A stretch of DNA of 64,000 nucleotides from Catenulispora yoronensis (GTDB lineage Bacteria > Actinomycetota > Actinomycetes > Streptomycetales > Catenulisporaceae), in the NCBI RefSeq assembly GCF_039531695.1, contig NZ_BAAAQN010000057.1, positions 16,940 through 80,939 of the forward strand, written 5' to 3'. The notes beneath the pieces are model-generated. The model was given only the letters and a program-made list of their open reading frames with translations. It was not told the DNA's origin and did no database searches. This document shows, piece by piece, positions 1 to 7,773 of the stretch (position 1 is the stretch's first letter; each line of letters begins with the position of its first letter). Made by a program: the position numbers and the translations under genes.

Positions 1-1140
1 GGTGCCCTGCTCGGTCCCGGAGCTTGTCTCGGCCGCGGCATCCGTCTCAGCCTCGGCGATGTTCTCCGGCTCGGAGCTTGTCTCGGCCGCAGGATTCTCG
101 TCAGCCTTCGGAGCCGCCTCGGACGCGGCGACGTGCTCCGCCTCCGCCTCCGTCTTGGCGTCCTCGCTGGGCTTGGCTTCGCTCTCGGCTGCGGGATTCT
201 CGTCAGCCTTCGGGGCTGCCTGGGGCGCGGCGACGTGCTCCGCCTCCGCCTTGGCCTCCTCGCTGGACTTGGCCTCGTCCTCGGCTGCCGGATTCTCGTC
301 AGCCTTCGGGGCCGCCTCGGGCGCAGCGACCTTCTCCGCCTCCGCCTTGGCGTCCCCGCCGGACTTGGCCTCGTTCTCGGCCGCCTTCGCGTCCTTCTCG
401 ACCTTCCCCCGGGCGTCCAGCTCCGCCGCCTGCTCCAGGGTCGGCGCGGTGCCGCCCAGGTGCGCCGGCTGCCACCAGGCGTCCTCGGACCCGGCGGGCT
501 TGTCCGGGTAGGTGGTCTGCGCCTCGTCGAGCAGCGCGCTAAGCCGGCGGTGCAGCTCCGCGGTCAGCTCGGTCGCGTTCTGCCCCTTCTTGGGGTACAT
601 CGGCTCGCCGACCAGCACGGTGATCGGCAGGTGGCGCTGCCACAAGCGGCGCGGCCGGCCCTTCGTCCACATCCGCTGGGTGCCCCACAGCACCACCGGG
701 ATCAGCGGCACGTCGGCGGCCTGGGCCATCCGGACCGCGCCGTTCTTCAGGTCCTTGATCATGAAGGAGCGGCTGATCGTCGCCTCGCCGAACACGCCGA
801 CGATTTCGCCGGACTTCAGGAAGTCCAGCGCCTGCCGGTACGAGGACAGGCCGGCCTCGCGGTCCACCGGGATGTGCCGCATGCCGCGCATCAGCGGCCC
901 GGAGATCCGGTTGTCGAAGACTTCCTTCTTGGCCATGAAGCGCACCCGCCGCTTCGACGGCAGCGCGGCCGCCCCGGCGAAGATGAAGTCCAGGTAGCTG
1001 ATGTGGTTGCTGGCCAACACCGCCCCGCCGCCGCGCGGGATCCGGTCGGCCCCCCGCACTTCGATCTTCAGGTCGAGCATCCGGAAAGCACCCTGCATCG
1101 CCCGGATCACCGGGGGATAAACGTATTCGCGTTCGGCCAC
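1..1140 (-). CDS. Lysophospholipid acyltransferase (PlsC family), 3' end cut by window
   Basis: Probable 1-acylglycerol-3-phosphate O-acyltransferase-type enzyme, which transfers an acyl chain to a lysophospholipid at the inner face of the membrane. The translation from GTG at 1140 shows the family motif NHISYLDF (NHX4D block) at about residues 44-51. Further blocks are FMAKKEVFD, HIPVDRE and FGEATISRS, then PLIPVVLWGTQ, which fits the PlsC core over about 220 residues. After the core comes a long Ala/Glu/Lys tail with tandem repeats that stays open to position 1, so the stop is not seen. Just upstream of the start lies an inverted repeat (1151-1172) and no clear Shine-Dalgarno; a TAGGGT six bases before GTG would suit leaderless transcription. 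The gene is divergent from the DUF402 gene. The family call is firm; the acyl acceptor is not known. Confidence 0.85.
   Translation of the reverse strand, partial: MAEREYVYPPVIRAMQGAFRMLDLKIEVRGADRIPRGGGAVLASNHISYLDFIFAGAAALPSKRRVRFMAKKEVFDNRISGPLMRGMRHIPVDREAGLSSYRQALDFLKSGEIVGVFGEATISRSFMIKDLKNGAVRMAQAADVPLIPVVLWGTQRMWTKGRPRRLWQRHLPITVLVGEPMYPKKGQNATELTAELHRRLSALLDEAQTTYPDKPAGSEDAWWQPAHLGGTAPTLEQAAELDARGKVEKDAKAAENEAKSGGDAKAEAEKVAAPEAAPKADENPAAEDEAKSSEEAKAEAEHVAAPQAAPKADENPAAESEAKPSEDAKTEAEAEHVAASEAAPKADENPAAETSSEPENIAEAETDAAAETSSGTEQGT
66..372 (-). repeat. In-frame tandem repeats encoding the acyltransferase tail
   Basis: Three copies of a 96-102 bp unit lie in the PlsC reading frame. The block GGATTCTCGTCAGCCTTCGG recurs at 92, 194 and 290. 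Each unit encodes a 32-34 residue segment of the type KAEAE..VAAPEAAPKADENPAAE. The segment is highly charged and Ala-rich, and is probably disordered or helical. Unit lengths are multiples of three, so expansion keeps the frame. Confidence 0.8.
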
Positions 1141-1150
1141 AGGAGGACCC

Positions 1151-1172
1151 TAACCTACTCTTCCGTAGGTTA
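1151..1172. promoter_or_regulatory. Palindromic operator between plsC-like gene and DUF402 gene
   Basis: TAACCTAC-N6-GTAGGTTA has perfect 8-bp arms. It lies 11 nt upstream of the acyltransferase GTG in the 106-nt divergent gap. Its size and symmetry fit a TetR-family operator; which regulator binds is unknown. Repression of the acyltransferase is the natural inference because the site overlaps the probable promoter. Confidence 0.55.
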
Positions 1173-1246
1173 GTGCCACTCGCGAGCACTCCGAGCTCGC
1201 ATCGGCACTGGAATCTTCGCCCTCACGACCGGAATTCGAGGACGCC

Positions 1247-1774
1247 GTGACCCCCGCACCCCACCTGACACCGTCCGCAGCCGTCATCGTCCGCCTCCTC
1301 AAGGCCCCGCGCCCCGATGTCGAGTACCCGGCCACCGTCCTGCACGACGACGGCGACCACCTCGCGGTCCGTGCGCCCTGGTTCGGCGACGAGCCCCGCG
1401 ACATGGGCTTTGCCGTGTTCGAGCCCGGCGATGTCTGGATCGAGCACTTCTGGCGCACCCGCTGGTTCTCGATCAAGGAGGTCCAGGCCGCCGACGGCAC
1501 GGTGAAGGGCTGGTACTGCGACGTCACCCGGCCGGCGACCGTCCTGCCGCCCGCCGACCCGGCCGAGGCCGCGCGCCTGGCCGTCGCAGACCTCGACCTT
1601 GACCTCTGGCTGTCCGGGGACCACACCAGCATCCTGCGACTCGACGAGGACGAGTTCGAGGCCAGCGGCCTCGCGGACCGCGAACCGGACACCGCGGCCC
1701 GGGCGCTGGCATCGCTGGACGACCTGGAGGCGACGGCACGCGCCGACGGGTTCAAGGCGTTGCTGTCCCACTGA
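1247..1774 (+). CDS. DUF402 domain protein (FomD/nucleotide phosphohydrolase-like)
   Basis: A 175-residue protein starting at GTG 1247 behind GAGG. DUF402 proteins are small metal-dependent phosphohydrolases; FomD removes CMP from a fosfomycin precursor and other members hydrolyse nucleoside diphosphates. The acidic metal-binding pattern is visible: WYCDVTRPA near residues 87-95, then DLDLDLWL and LDEDEFEASGL near 120-145. The family also has aromatic residues in the FWRTRWFSIKE strand, as seen here. Nothing nearby points to a specific substrate, so this is probably housekeeping nucleotide hydrolysis. The last 23 nt overlap the 3' end of the convergent DUF6191 gene. Confidence 0.8.
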   Translation: MTPAPHLTPSAAVIVRLLKAPRPDVEYPATVLHDDGDHLAVRAPWFGDEPRDMGFAVFEPGDVWIEHFWRTRWFSIKEVQAADGTVKGWYCDVTRPATVLPPADPAEAARLAVADLDLDLWLSGDHTSILRLDEDEFEASGLADREPDTAARALASLDDLEATARADGFKALLSH

Positions 1775-1979
1775 CCGTTGCATCGGGCGCGTCGGATGCG
1801 TCAGCCGCATCCGGCTCGTCCGGTCCGTCAGCCTTGATCTTCACCACGCCGCTGTCGAGATCGATGGGCCCGGTGTGCGGATCCCCGAGGCCCGTCTCGT
1901 CGCGCGACCACTCCAGCCTGTTGCGCTCCTCCTCAACGTGTCGACGGCTCGGGAGGAACCAGTCCAAGATGATGCTCAC
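1752..1979 (-). CDS. Small DUF6191-like protein
   Basis: A 75-residue protein with a hydrophobic N-terminus (MSIILDWFLPSRRHVEEERN), then an RLEWSRDETG.GDP segment and GPIDLDSGVVKI. This matches the short actinobacterial proteins grouped as DUF6191, as I recall that family. The last 25 residues are Ala/Asp-rich and variable. Its 3' end overlaps the convergent DUF402 gene by 23 nt. The start is ATG 1979 with only a weak ribosome site. Function unknown; a peripheral membrane protein is possible from the N-terminal hydrophobic stretch. Confidence 0.6.
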   Translation of the reverse strand: MSIILDWFLPSRRHVEEERNRLEWSRDETGLGDPHTGPIDLDSGVVKIKADGPDEPDAADASDAPDATVSGTATP

Positions 1980-2132
1980 ATTTATGGCAACGATCAGCGC
2001 CGCTCAGGCGTTCCACGCCTGAGCGCTTGAGCCGACCGAGTGAATCGCCCCATTTCCTCTTGAATAGGTATAAGTCTCCCCAACATCCTGGTGCCTCACG
2101 ATCCTGAGGGGACAGGGGAAGGGGGCGCCAAG

Positions 2133-2765
2133 ATGGCACCACGCACCAGATTCGGCAAAGTGAAGCCTCGCTCTAAAAGGGCCGGTTCCATTAAGTCCGA
2201 CTATCTCAATCTCGCCGGCCTCACCGCCCGCGGCTGGACCGCTGCCATGGTCCGCGATTTCCTGGGCCGGCCCGACGCCACCGAGCCCAACCCTCGCTTC
2301 CGCAACGCCGCGCCCACGCTGAAGTTCGCCCGCGCCCGCATAGAAGCGGCGGAACGCACCCCCGCGTTCGCTGCCCGCCTCGACCTGGCAGCCCGCAGAT
2401 CGGCCGCGGCCAAAGCCGCGGCCCGGCGCCGCCGGATGGAGATCCTCCGCCTCATGGCCGACGAAGAGATCCCCATCCCGAAACTCACCCCGGCCCTCCT
2501 TGAGGCGCGCGCCATCCGCCACCGCGACGTCCGCGCCCTCACCGACCCCGACCCCCGAACCCTGAACCGCTGGAAGGTCAACTACCTGCGCCAGCAACTG
2601 GCCCGCTACGACCCCATGATCGAGGGTCTGTTCGGCCGCGTCGGCCGAGCCGACGCGGAGCAATCACTGCGCCGGCGAGTCTTCGAGGCGATCGTGAAGA
2701 CGTATCCAGAGCTACAGGACGAGTGTCAACGGCAGCTTAGGGTTTGCGAGCGAATGCGGGAGTAG
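2133..2765 (+). CDS. Unknown actinobacterial protein with 'GW-LG-PD' motif
   Basis: A 210-residue, strongly basic protein. ATG 2133 has GAAGGGGG nine bases upstream; an in-frame GTG at 2091 is a less likely start. Residues about 25-75 carry LTARGWTAAMVRDFLGRPD, a conserved pair of aromatic residues upstream of RV/RIEAAE, and TPAF. I recognise this as a recurrent actinobacterial motif (small helical, helix-turn-helix-like), but I cannot name a family with certainty. The rest is Arg/Ala-rich helix with no catalytic motif. It stands alone between DUF6191 (divergent) and the catabolic locus. Nucleic-acid binding is a guess from charge only. Confidence 0.6.
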   Translation: MAPRTRFGKVKPRSKRAGSIKSDYLNLAGLTARGWTAAMVRDFLGRPDATEPNPRFRNAAPTLKFARARIEAAERTPAFAARLDLAARRSAAAKAAARRRRMEILRLMADEEIPIPKLTPALLEARAIRHRDVRALTDPDPRTLNRWKVNYLRQQLARYDPMIEGLFGRVGRADAEQSLRRRVFEAIVKTYPELQDECQRQLRVCERMRE

Positions 2766-3004
2766 CCGACTCCCGAGCGAACTTTACGCCGTAGCGACGA
2801 TTGCCAGGCCGAGCGTTGGCCCGCTGAACTGCAACGATTGTCGATGACGTCGGCCGCTACTGTGCGCCGTCCTGGCCGGCGCTTTTGGCGGCGTCGGAGC
2901 GCGAGGGCTTCGCTTCGCCGTGCCGAGACGCGCTTCGGTCGTTCAGCGCATCTTGGCCATCGGCACCAGATCGCCGCCGCCGCGCGAATCTCCAGCTCGG
3001 ATCG

Positions 3005-4153
3005 CTAACCCCGATACAACTCCCGCCCGATGATCGTTCGCTGTACCTCCGAGGCGCCCTCGTAGATTCGCGGTGCGCGGACTTCGCGGTACAGGTGTTC
3101 CAGCAGGTGTCCTTGCTGGAGGGCGATGGCGCCGTGGATTTGGACTGCGGTGTCGACGACGAATTGTGCGGTCTCTGTTGCGAACAGCTTGGCCATTGCT
3201 GAGCGGCTTGCGATGCGGCTTTCGCCGGTGTCGTAGGCCTCGGCGGCGCTGTAGACGAGGAGACGGGCGGCTTCGAGGCGGGTGGCCATTTCGGCTAGGG
3301 AGTGGGAGACGGATTGGAGGTCCTTGAGGACTCCGCCGAAGGCTTTACGGTGGCCGGCGTGAGTGATGGATGCGTTGAGGGCTGCTTGGGCCATGCCTAC
3401 TGCGAAGGCGCCGACGCTGGGGCGGAAGAGGTCGAGGGTGCGCATCGCGACGCGGAAGCCGTGGTCGACGTCGCCCAGGACGTCGGCTCGGGTCACCGGG
3501 ACCGCGTCGAAGGTCAGGCGGCCGATGGGGTGGGGGGAGATCATGTCGAGGCGGTTGCCGGAGAGGCCAGGGCGGTCGGCGGGGACCAGGAAGGCCGTCA
3601 CGCCGCGGGCTCCGGCGTCGGCGGTCGTGCGGGCGAAGACGCTGTAGAAGTCGGCTTCGGGGGCGTTGGAGATCCAGGTCTTCTCGCCGGTCAGGGTCCA
3701 GCCGTCGGCGGAGGGGGGCGCGGCCAGCGACAGTGAGGCTGCGTCCGAACCGCTTCCGGGCTCTGACAGGGCGAATCCTGCCACCGCTGTGCCGGCCACC
3801 ACTCGGGGCAGCCAGCGGGCGATCTGTTCCTCGGTTCCGTTCTGGACGACGGGGTACGTCCCCAGCCCTTGCAGCGCCAGCGCGGTCTCGGCCTCGGTCG
3901 ATACCTGTGCCAGCGACTCGCGCAGCAGGCACAGGTCCAGTGCGGCGGCCTCGGCTCGGCGGTCGGCGACGTCGGCACCTGGAAAGAGCTTGGCCAGCAG
4001 GCCGTGCCGGCCCATTGCCGCCAGCAGCGGGCGATTCACGTGTCCGGGCGCGCCGGCGGCGGCCAGGGCCGCGAGTTCGGTCTCCGCCAGGGTGCGCACG
4101 TGGGCGCAGAAAGCGGACTGAGCGGGGGTGAGGCGGAACTGCGCGGATTCCAT
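3005..4153 (-). CDS. Acyl-CoA dehydrogenase
   Basis: A 382-residue FAD-dependent acyl-CoA dehydrogenase. Start ATG 4153 is chosen over an upstream in-frame start (4231) because the conserved fold begins at MESAQFRLTPAQ and the longer start would run through the promoter. Family blocks are visible: FALSEPGSGSDAA (FAD/CoA signature), TGEKTWISNA, QIHGAIALQQGHLLEHL, and YEGASEVQR holding the usual catalytic Glu region near the C-terminus. It is divergent from the aryl-CoA ligase and shares its promoter region, including a TGAC-N4-GTCA element. In an aminobenzoyl-CoA or similar ring pathway it would oxidise the alicyclic CoA thioester after dearomatisation. The exact substrate is inferred. Confidence 0.88.
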   Translation of the reverse strand: MESAQFRLTPAQSAFCAHVRTLAETELAALAAAGAPGHVNRPLLAAMGRHGLLAKLFPGADVADRRAEAAALDLCLLRESLAQVSTEAETALALQGLGTYPVVQNGTEEQIARWLPRVVAGTAVAGFALSEPGSGSDAASLSLAAPPSADGWTLTGEKTWISNAPEADFYSVFARTTADAGARGVTAFLVPADRPGLSGNRLDMISPHPIGRLTFDAVPVTRADVLGDVDHGFRVAMRTLDLFRPSVGAFAVGMAQAALNASITHAGHRKAFGGVLKDLQSVSHSLAEMATRLEAARLLVYSAAEAYDTGESRIASRSAMAKLFATETAQFVVDTAVQIHGAIALQQGHLLEHLYREVRAPRIYEGASEVQRTIIGRELYRG

Positions 4154-4174
4154 GGCTGTCAATGTAACAAAATC

Positions 4175-4202
4175 TTGACTGCCGTCACAGAAGTCGTACG
4201 CT
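4175..4202 (+). promoter_or_regulatory. Promoter of aryl-CoA ligase/paaX operon with embedded operator
   Basis: TTGACT (4175-4180), a 16-nt spacer and TACGCT (4197-4202) form a good -35/-10 pair facing the ligase. The -35 is part of TGACTGCCGTCA (4176-4187), a TGAC-N4-GTCA inverted repeat found again upstream of the enoyl-CoA hydratase operon (12482-12493). The transcript leader would be about 160 nt. The divergent dehydrogenase promoter probably overlaps here. Confidence 0.6.
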
Positions 4203-4366
4203 GGTGCCGTCGAGCACGTCAGAAGGCGCACCTTCGGCGACAGCCTTGCGTTGGTCCTCGCCGTGGAAGCTTTGCCGCGTCACCTGCTTCATCCCTTTCA
4301 TCCGCGCCACCCGTCCTGCCCAGCACCCGCCAGCCACCACGGAGTACCGGAGTCCCGGAGGACCCG

Positions 4367-6001
4367 ATGGACCTGCTCCCGTCAGCGCACGTCGACACCT
4401 TCGCCCGCGACCGCCTGCCCGCCGCGGACCGTTGGCCCGAGCTGCTGCCCGGCGGTGACGATCTGCGCTATCCGGACCGCCTGAACTGCGCCGCCCACCT
4501 CCTCGACACCGCCCTCGCGGCGGTTGGGCCGGACCGCAGGTGTCTGATCTCCGCCACCGAGACCTGGACCTACGGCGACCTGGACCGGCGCAGCGATCAG
4601 ATCGCTGAGGTGCTGACGACGGAGCTCGGGGTGCTGCCCGGCCATCGGGTGCTGATCTGCGGCCCGAACAGTCCGTGGACCGTGGCCTGCTGGTTCGGCG
4701 TGCTGAAGGCCGGCGCGGTGGTGGTGACCGTCGTGCCGTTGCTGCGCAGCGAGGAGATCGCGACCGTCGCGGAGATCGCCGACGTCGGCGTGGCGCTGTG
4801 TGCCCCGGGCTGCGACGCCGAGGCGGTGAAGGCTGATGTCGCCGGGATGCGCGTCGTGTCAGTGGGCGGCTCCGGTCCCGACGACCTGGTGGCCCGCTGC
4901 GCCCGGTCTCCGCAGCGGAGGTTCGTCGCGGTCCAGACCTCGCAGGACGACGTCGCGATGATCGCCTTCACCTCCGGCACCACCGGCCGCCCCAAAGGCT
5001 GCATGCATTTCCATCGCGACGTCCTGACCATCGCCGACACCTTCGCCAAGCACGTCCTCAAGCCGACCGCCGACGACGTCTTCACCGGCAGCCCGCCCCT
5101 CGGGTTCACCTTCGGTCTCGGCGGCCTGGTCATCTTCCCGCTCGCGGTCGGCGCCTCGACCGTGCTGCTGGAGCGCGGCAGCCCGGAGGCGCTGCTCGCG
5201 GCCGTGGAGAAGCACGGCGTCAGCGTCCTGTTCACGGCCCCGACCGCCTATCGCGCCATGCTCGCGATGCTGGAGGCGGCCCCGGACGGTGGCCGCGACC
5301 CGCGGCTTCTGACGCTGCGCCGCTGCGTCTCGGCCGGCGAGGCGCTCCCGGCGGAGACGTGGCGGGCCTGGCTGGCCGCCACCGACATCAAGATCATCGA
5401 TGGTATCGGCGCCACCGAGCTGCTCCACATCTTCATCTCGGCGGCCGACGACGACATCCGCCCCGGCTCCACCGGCCGTCCGGTGCCCGGCTGGCAGGCC
5501 GCGATCCTGGATGCGGACGGCCACCCGGTCCCGGACGGCGAACCCGGCCTACTGGCCGTCCGCGGCCCGATCGGCTGCCGCTACCTCGCCGACGAGCGCC
5601 AGACCAGCTACGTGCGCCACGGGTGGAACTACACCGGCGACACCTACATCCGGGACGAGGACGGCTACTTCTGGTACCAGGCCCGCTCCGATGACATGAT
5701 CATCTCCTCCGGCTACAACATCGCAGGCCCCGAGGTAGAGAGTGCGCTGCTGCGCCACCCCTCGGTGCTTGAGGCCGGGGTGGTCGGGACGCCCGATCCG
5801 GACCGGGGCCAGCTCGTCACGGCCTTCGTCGTGCTGCGCCCCGACACCTCGCCGGGTGAGGCCACGGTGAAGGAGCTTCAGGAGTTCGTGAAGCTGCGCA
5901 TCGCCCCCTACAAGTATCCCCGGGTGATCCACTTCGTCCCGGCGCTGCCGCGTACCGCGACCGGCAAGCTCCAGCGTTTCAAGCTCAAAGACCTGTCCTG
6001 A
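4367..6001 (+). CDS. Benzoate/2-aminobenzoate-type CoA ligase
   Basis: A 544-residue AMP-forming acyl-CoA synthetase. The true start is ATG 4367 behind GGAGGACCCG. The adenylation signature FTSGTTGRPKG lies near residue 208. GIGATELLHIFISA is the form seen in benzoate-CoA ligases, and YTGDTY, the hinge RSDDMIISSGYNI and the C-terminal Lys in PRTATGKLQRFKL follow. Members activate benzoate, 2-aminobenzoate or salicylate as CoA thioesters in the cytoplasm. The linked monooxygenase/OYE fusion and RidA make 2-aminobenzoate (anthranilate) the best guess. A paaX-type gene follows 7 nt downstream, so the two are co-transcribed. Confidence 0.85.
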   Translation: MDLLPSAHVDTFARDRLPAADRWPELLPGGDDLRYPDRLNCAAHLLDTALAAVGPDRRCLISATETWTYGDLDRRSDQIAEVLTTELGVLPGHRVLICGPNSPWTVACWFGVLKAGAVVVTVVPLLRSEEIATVAEIADVGVALCAPGCDAEAVKADVAGMRVVSVGGSGPDDLVARCARSPQRRFVAVQTSQDDVAMIAFTSGTTGRPKGCMHFHRDVLTIADTFAKHVLKPTADDVFTGSPPLGFTFGLGGLVIFPLAVGASTVLLERGSPEALLAAVEKHGVSVLFTAPTAYRAMLAMLEAAPDGGRDPRLLTLRRCVSAGEALPAETWRAWLAATDIKIIDGIGATELLHIFISAADDDIRPGSTGRPVPGWQAAILDADGHPVPDGEPGLLAVRGPIGCRYLADERQTSYVRHGWNYTGDTYIRDEDGYFWYQARSDDMIISSGYNIAGPEVESALLRHPSVLEAGVVGTPDPDRGQLVTAFVVLRPDTSPGEATVKELQEFVKLRIAPYKYPRVIHFVPALPRTATGKLQRFKLKDLS

Positions 6002-6008
6002 ACCGGAC

Positions 6009-6926
6009 ATGCGGGCACGGTATCTTGCCGCTGTGTCGCCCGAGCCCGCCGAGACCGTCGTCCCCAGGAAGCCGCCGCCTGTGAGCGCACCGCCGAAGAC
6101 CGAGGCACTGTCGGCGGACGCCACGGCCATGCGGGCCCCGACGCCGCGTTCGCTGATCGTGTCGTTCTTCGGGGCCTACGGCCGCGAGCTCGGCGGCTGG
6201 ATCGCGGTCGCCGACCTGGTGGCGCTGCTCGGGCGCCTCGGCGTCGACGCCCCGGCGGTCCGCTCGGCGGTGTCCCGTCAGAAGCAGCGCGGCTTCCTGG
6301 AGGCGCGGCAGGCCGGCGGCGTCGCGGGCTACTCCTTGTCCGCGGAGGCCGAGCAGATCCTCGCCGACGGCGACCGCCGGATCTACGTCCGGCAGGACGT
6401 GAAGCTCGACGAGGGTTGGGTCCTGGCGGTGTTCTCGGTCCCGGAGTCCGAACGCCACCGTCGCCACCTGCTGCGCTCCCGCCTGTCGCGCCTGGGCTTC
6501 GGCACCACCGCGCCCGGTGTCTGGATCGCGCCGTCCCACCTGGCCGAGGAAGCGCGGCACACGTTGGAGCGCCTCGAACTGGCGGCCTACGTCGACCTCT
6601 TCCACGCCGACTACCTCGCCTACGCGGACCTGCGCGAAGCCGCCGCCCGCTGGTGGGACCTCGGCGCGGTCCAGGCCGGGTACGCCGAGTTCTCCGCGCA
6701 GTTCCTGGACACGGACGACGAGCCCGGCGACGACGCCGAAGCCTTCGCCACCTACCTCAGGGCCCTGGACGCCTGGCGGCGCATGCCCTACCGGGATCCC
6801 GGGCTGCCGCCGGAGCTGCTGCCCGAGGATTGGCACGGTGCGCAGGCGGCGGACATCTTCTTCCGTCTGCACGACACGCTGCGCGGTCGTGGCCTGGACT
6901 ACGTGCGCAGCGTCGTCCAACGCTGA
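6009..6926 (+). CDS. PaaX-family transcriptional regulator
   Basis: A 305-residue DNA-binding regulator of aromatic-CoA catabolism. The PaaX N-terminal winged helix is clear (TPRSLIVSFFGAYGREL, then VRSAVSRQKQRGFLEARQ). It is followed by the central domain (LRSRLSRLGFG..APGVWIAPS) and the C-terminal helical part (YRDPGLPPELLPEDWHG). PaaX proteins repress until an aryl-CoA such as phenylacetyl-CoA binds. The first about 45 residues are not part of the fold; ATG 6129 (266 aa) is an alternative start. It sits 7 nt after the ligase, so it is made with the enzyme whose product is its likely ligand. The TGAC-N4-GTCA elements at 4176 and 12482 are its candidate operators. Confidence 0.88.
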   Translation: MRARYLAAVSPEPAETVVPRKPPPVSAPPKTEALSADATAMRAPTPRSLIVSFFGAYGRELGGWIAVADLVALLGRLGVDAPAVRSAVSRQKQRGFLEARQAGGVAGYSLSAEAEQILADGDRRIYVRQDVKLDEGWVLAVFSVPESERHRRHLLRSRLSRLGFGTTAPGVWIAPSHLAEEARHTLERLELAAYVDLFHADYLAYADLREAAARWWDLGAVQAGYAEFSAQFLDTDDEPGDDAEAFATYLRALDAWRRMPYRDPGLPPELLPEDWHGAQAADIFFRLHDTLRGRGLDYVRSVVQR

Positions 6927-6949
6927 GGGGAAAACCGAGGACTAAGCCC

Positions 6950-7093
6950 GAGGTCAGGCCGGGCGGCAAGGCGGAGGTCGGGCCGAGGGGCGAGGCAGAG
7001 GTTAGGCCGAGGGGCGAGGCAGAGGTTAAGGCGAGTACCAAGCCCGAGGTCAGGCAGGGCGGCAAGGCGGAGGTCAGGTCAACGGGCAAGGCG
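6950..7093. repeat. 24-bp tandem repeat, six copies
   Basis: Six consecutive 24-bp units, each starting GAGGTY and ending near GGCRAGGCR, fill the gap between the convergent paaX-type and tetR genes; two adjacent units are near identical. Read as codons on the + strand they give an 8-residue repeat like KAEVRPGG, but no start joins them to a gene: paaX ends at 6926 in another frame. Confidence 0.85.
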
Positions 7094-7109
7094 GAGGGCG
7101 AGCCGCGAT

Positions 7110-7718
7110 TCAGGCTGTGCTCCCGAACAGCTCGTCCAAGTGGTAGCCCAGCACCGCCACGGCGTCCTCGCCGGTGCGTTGGCCGCCCAGCACGCTCGAC
7201 CCCAGCCCGTTCACCATGGCCAGCAGTCCGGCCGCGACCTGCGCCGCGTCCTTGCCTGTGTCGACCTCGCCGGCGTCCTGCGCGGTCTGGATCTGCTTGG
7301 TGAGGAACCCCTCCAGCACGTCTGGCTGCGCCGCTCCCTGCTTCTCCAGCGCCCCCGGCTCGTTGAGCACCAGCGTGTAGTACGCGTTGTAGGTCCGGGT
7401 GATCCGTCTGCTCTCGGAGTCCGTCGGCAGGATGCAGCCCAGGATGGCCGTCACTACCGAACGTGGTGTCGGTGGCGAGCCTGCCTGTGCGATCCATGCG
7501 GTCATGCGAGCCTGCAACTGGTCTCGTAGCCGGGCCAGGGCGTCGAGCAGTAGTGCGTCCTTGGTCGTGAAGTAGTACTGCACCAGGCGGAGCGATACTC
7601 CTGCCTCGGCCGCGACCGCGCGCATGCTTGCTGATTGGAGGCCCTGGGTGTCCGCGATCCGGAGTAGCGCTTCGGCGATCTGGGCTCGGCGTGCCTCGTG
7701 ATCGACCCGCGCAGTCAT
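7110..7718 (-). CDS. TetR-family repressor
   Basis: A 202-residue TetR regulator starting at ATG 7718 with a strong GGGAGG site. The N-terminal helix-turn-helix is clear: RRAQIAEALLRIADTQG, then SMRAVAAEAGVSLRLVQYYF and TTKDALL. The C-terminal ligand domain contains a TYNAYY helix and the ending VLGYHLDELF, typical of the many TetR proteins that control single enzymes. It is divergent from the alpha/beta hydrolase, and two near-identical operator-like elements lie in the 54-bp gap. Control of itself and the hydrolase is the simple inference. Ligand unknown. Confidence 0.9.
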   Translation of the reverse strand: MTARVDHEARRAQIAEALLRIADTQGLQSASMRAVAAEAGVSLRLVQYYFTTKDALLLDALARLRDQLQARMTAWIAQAGSPPTPRSVVTAILGCILPTDSESRRITRTYNAYYTLVLNEPGALEKQGAAQPDVLEGFLTKQIQTAQDAGEVDTGKDAAQVAAGLLAMVNGLGSSVLGGQRTGEDAVAVLGYHLDELFGSTA

Positions 7719-7736
7719 GGTGTGACCTCCCTCTCG

Positions 7737-7773
7737 TGGTACGACCGTATCATGCCGTGGTACACCTGTATCA
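7737..7773. promoter_or_regulatory. Tandem TetR operators between tetR and hydrolase
   Basis: Two 16-bp imperfect palindromes, TGGTACGACCGTATCA (7737-7752) and TGGTACACCTGTATCA (7758-7773), lie 21 bp apart, two helical turns. Each has matching outer arms (TGRTAC..GTAYCA). The second abuts the hydrolase ATG at 7773. The arrangement fits two TetR dimers on one face of the DNA blocking both divergent promoters. Confidence 0.7.

Noticed and set aside
2885..3202. 105-codon + frame before the dehydrogenase stop
   Set aside because: Mostly antisense to the acyl-CoA dehydrogenase C-terminus; no ribosome site or known motif.
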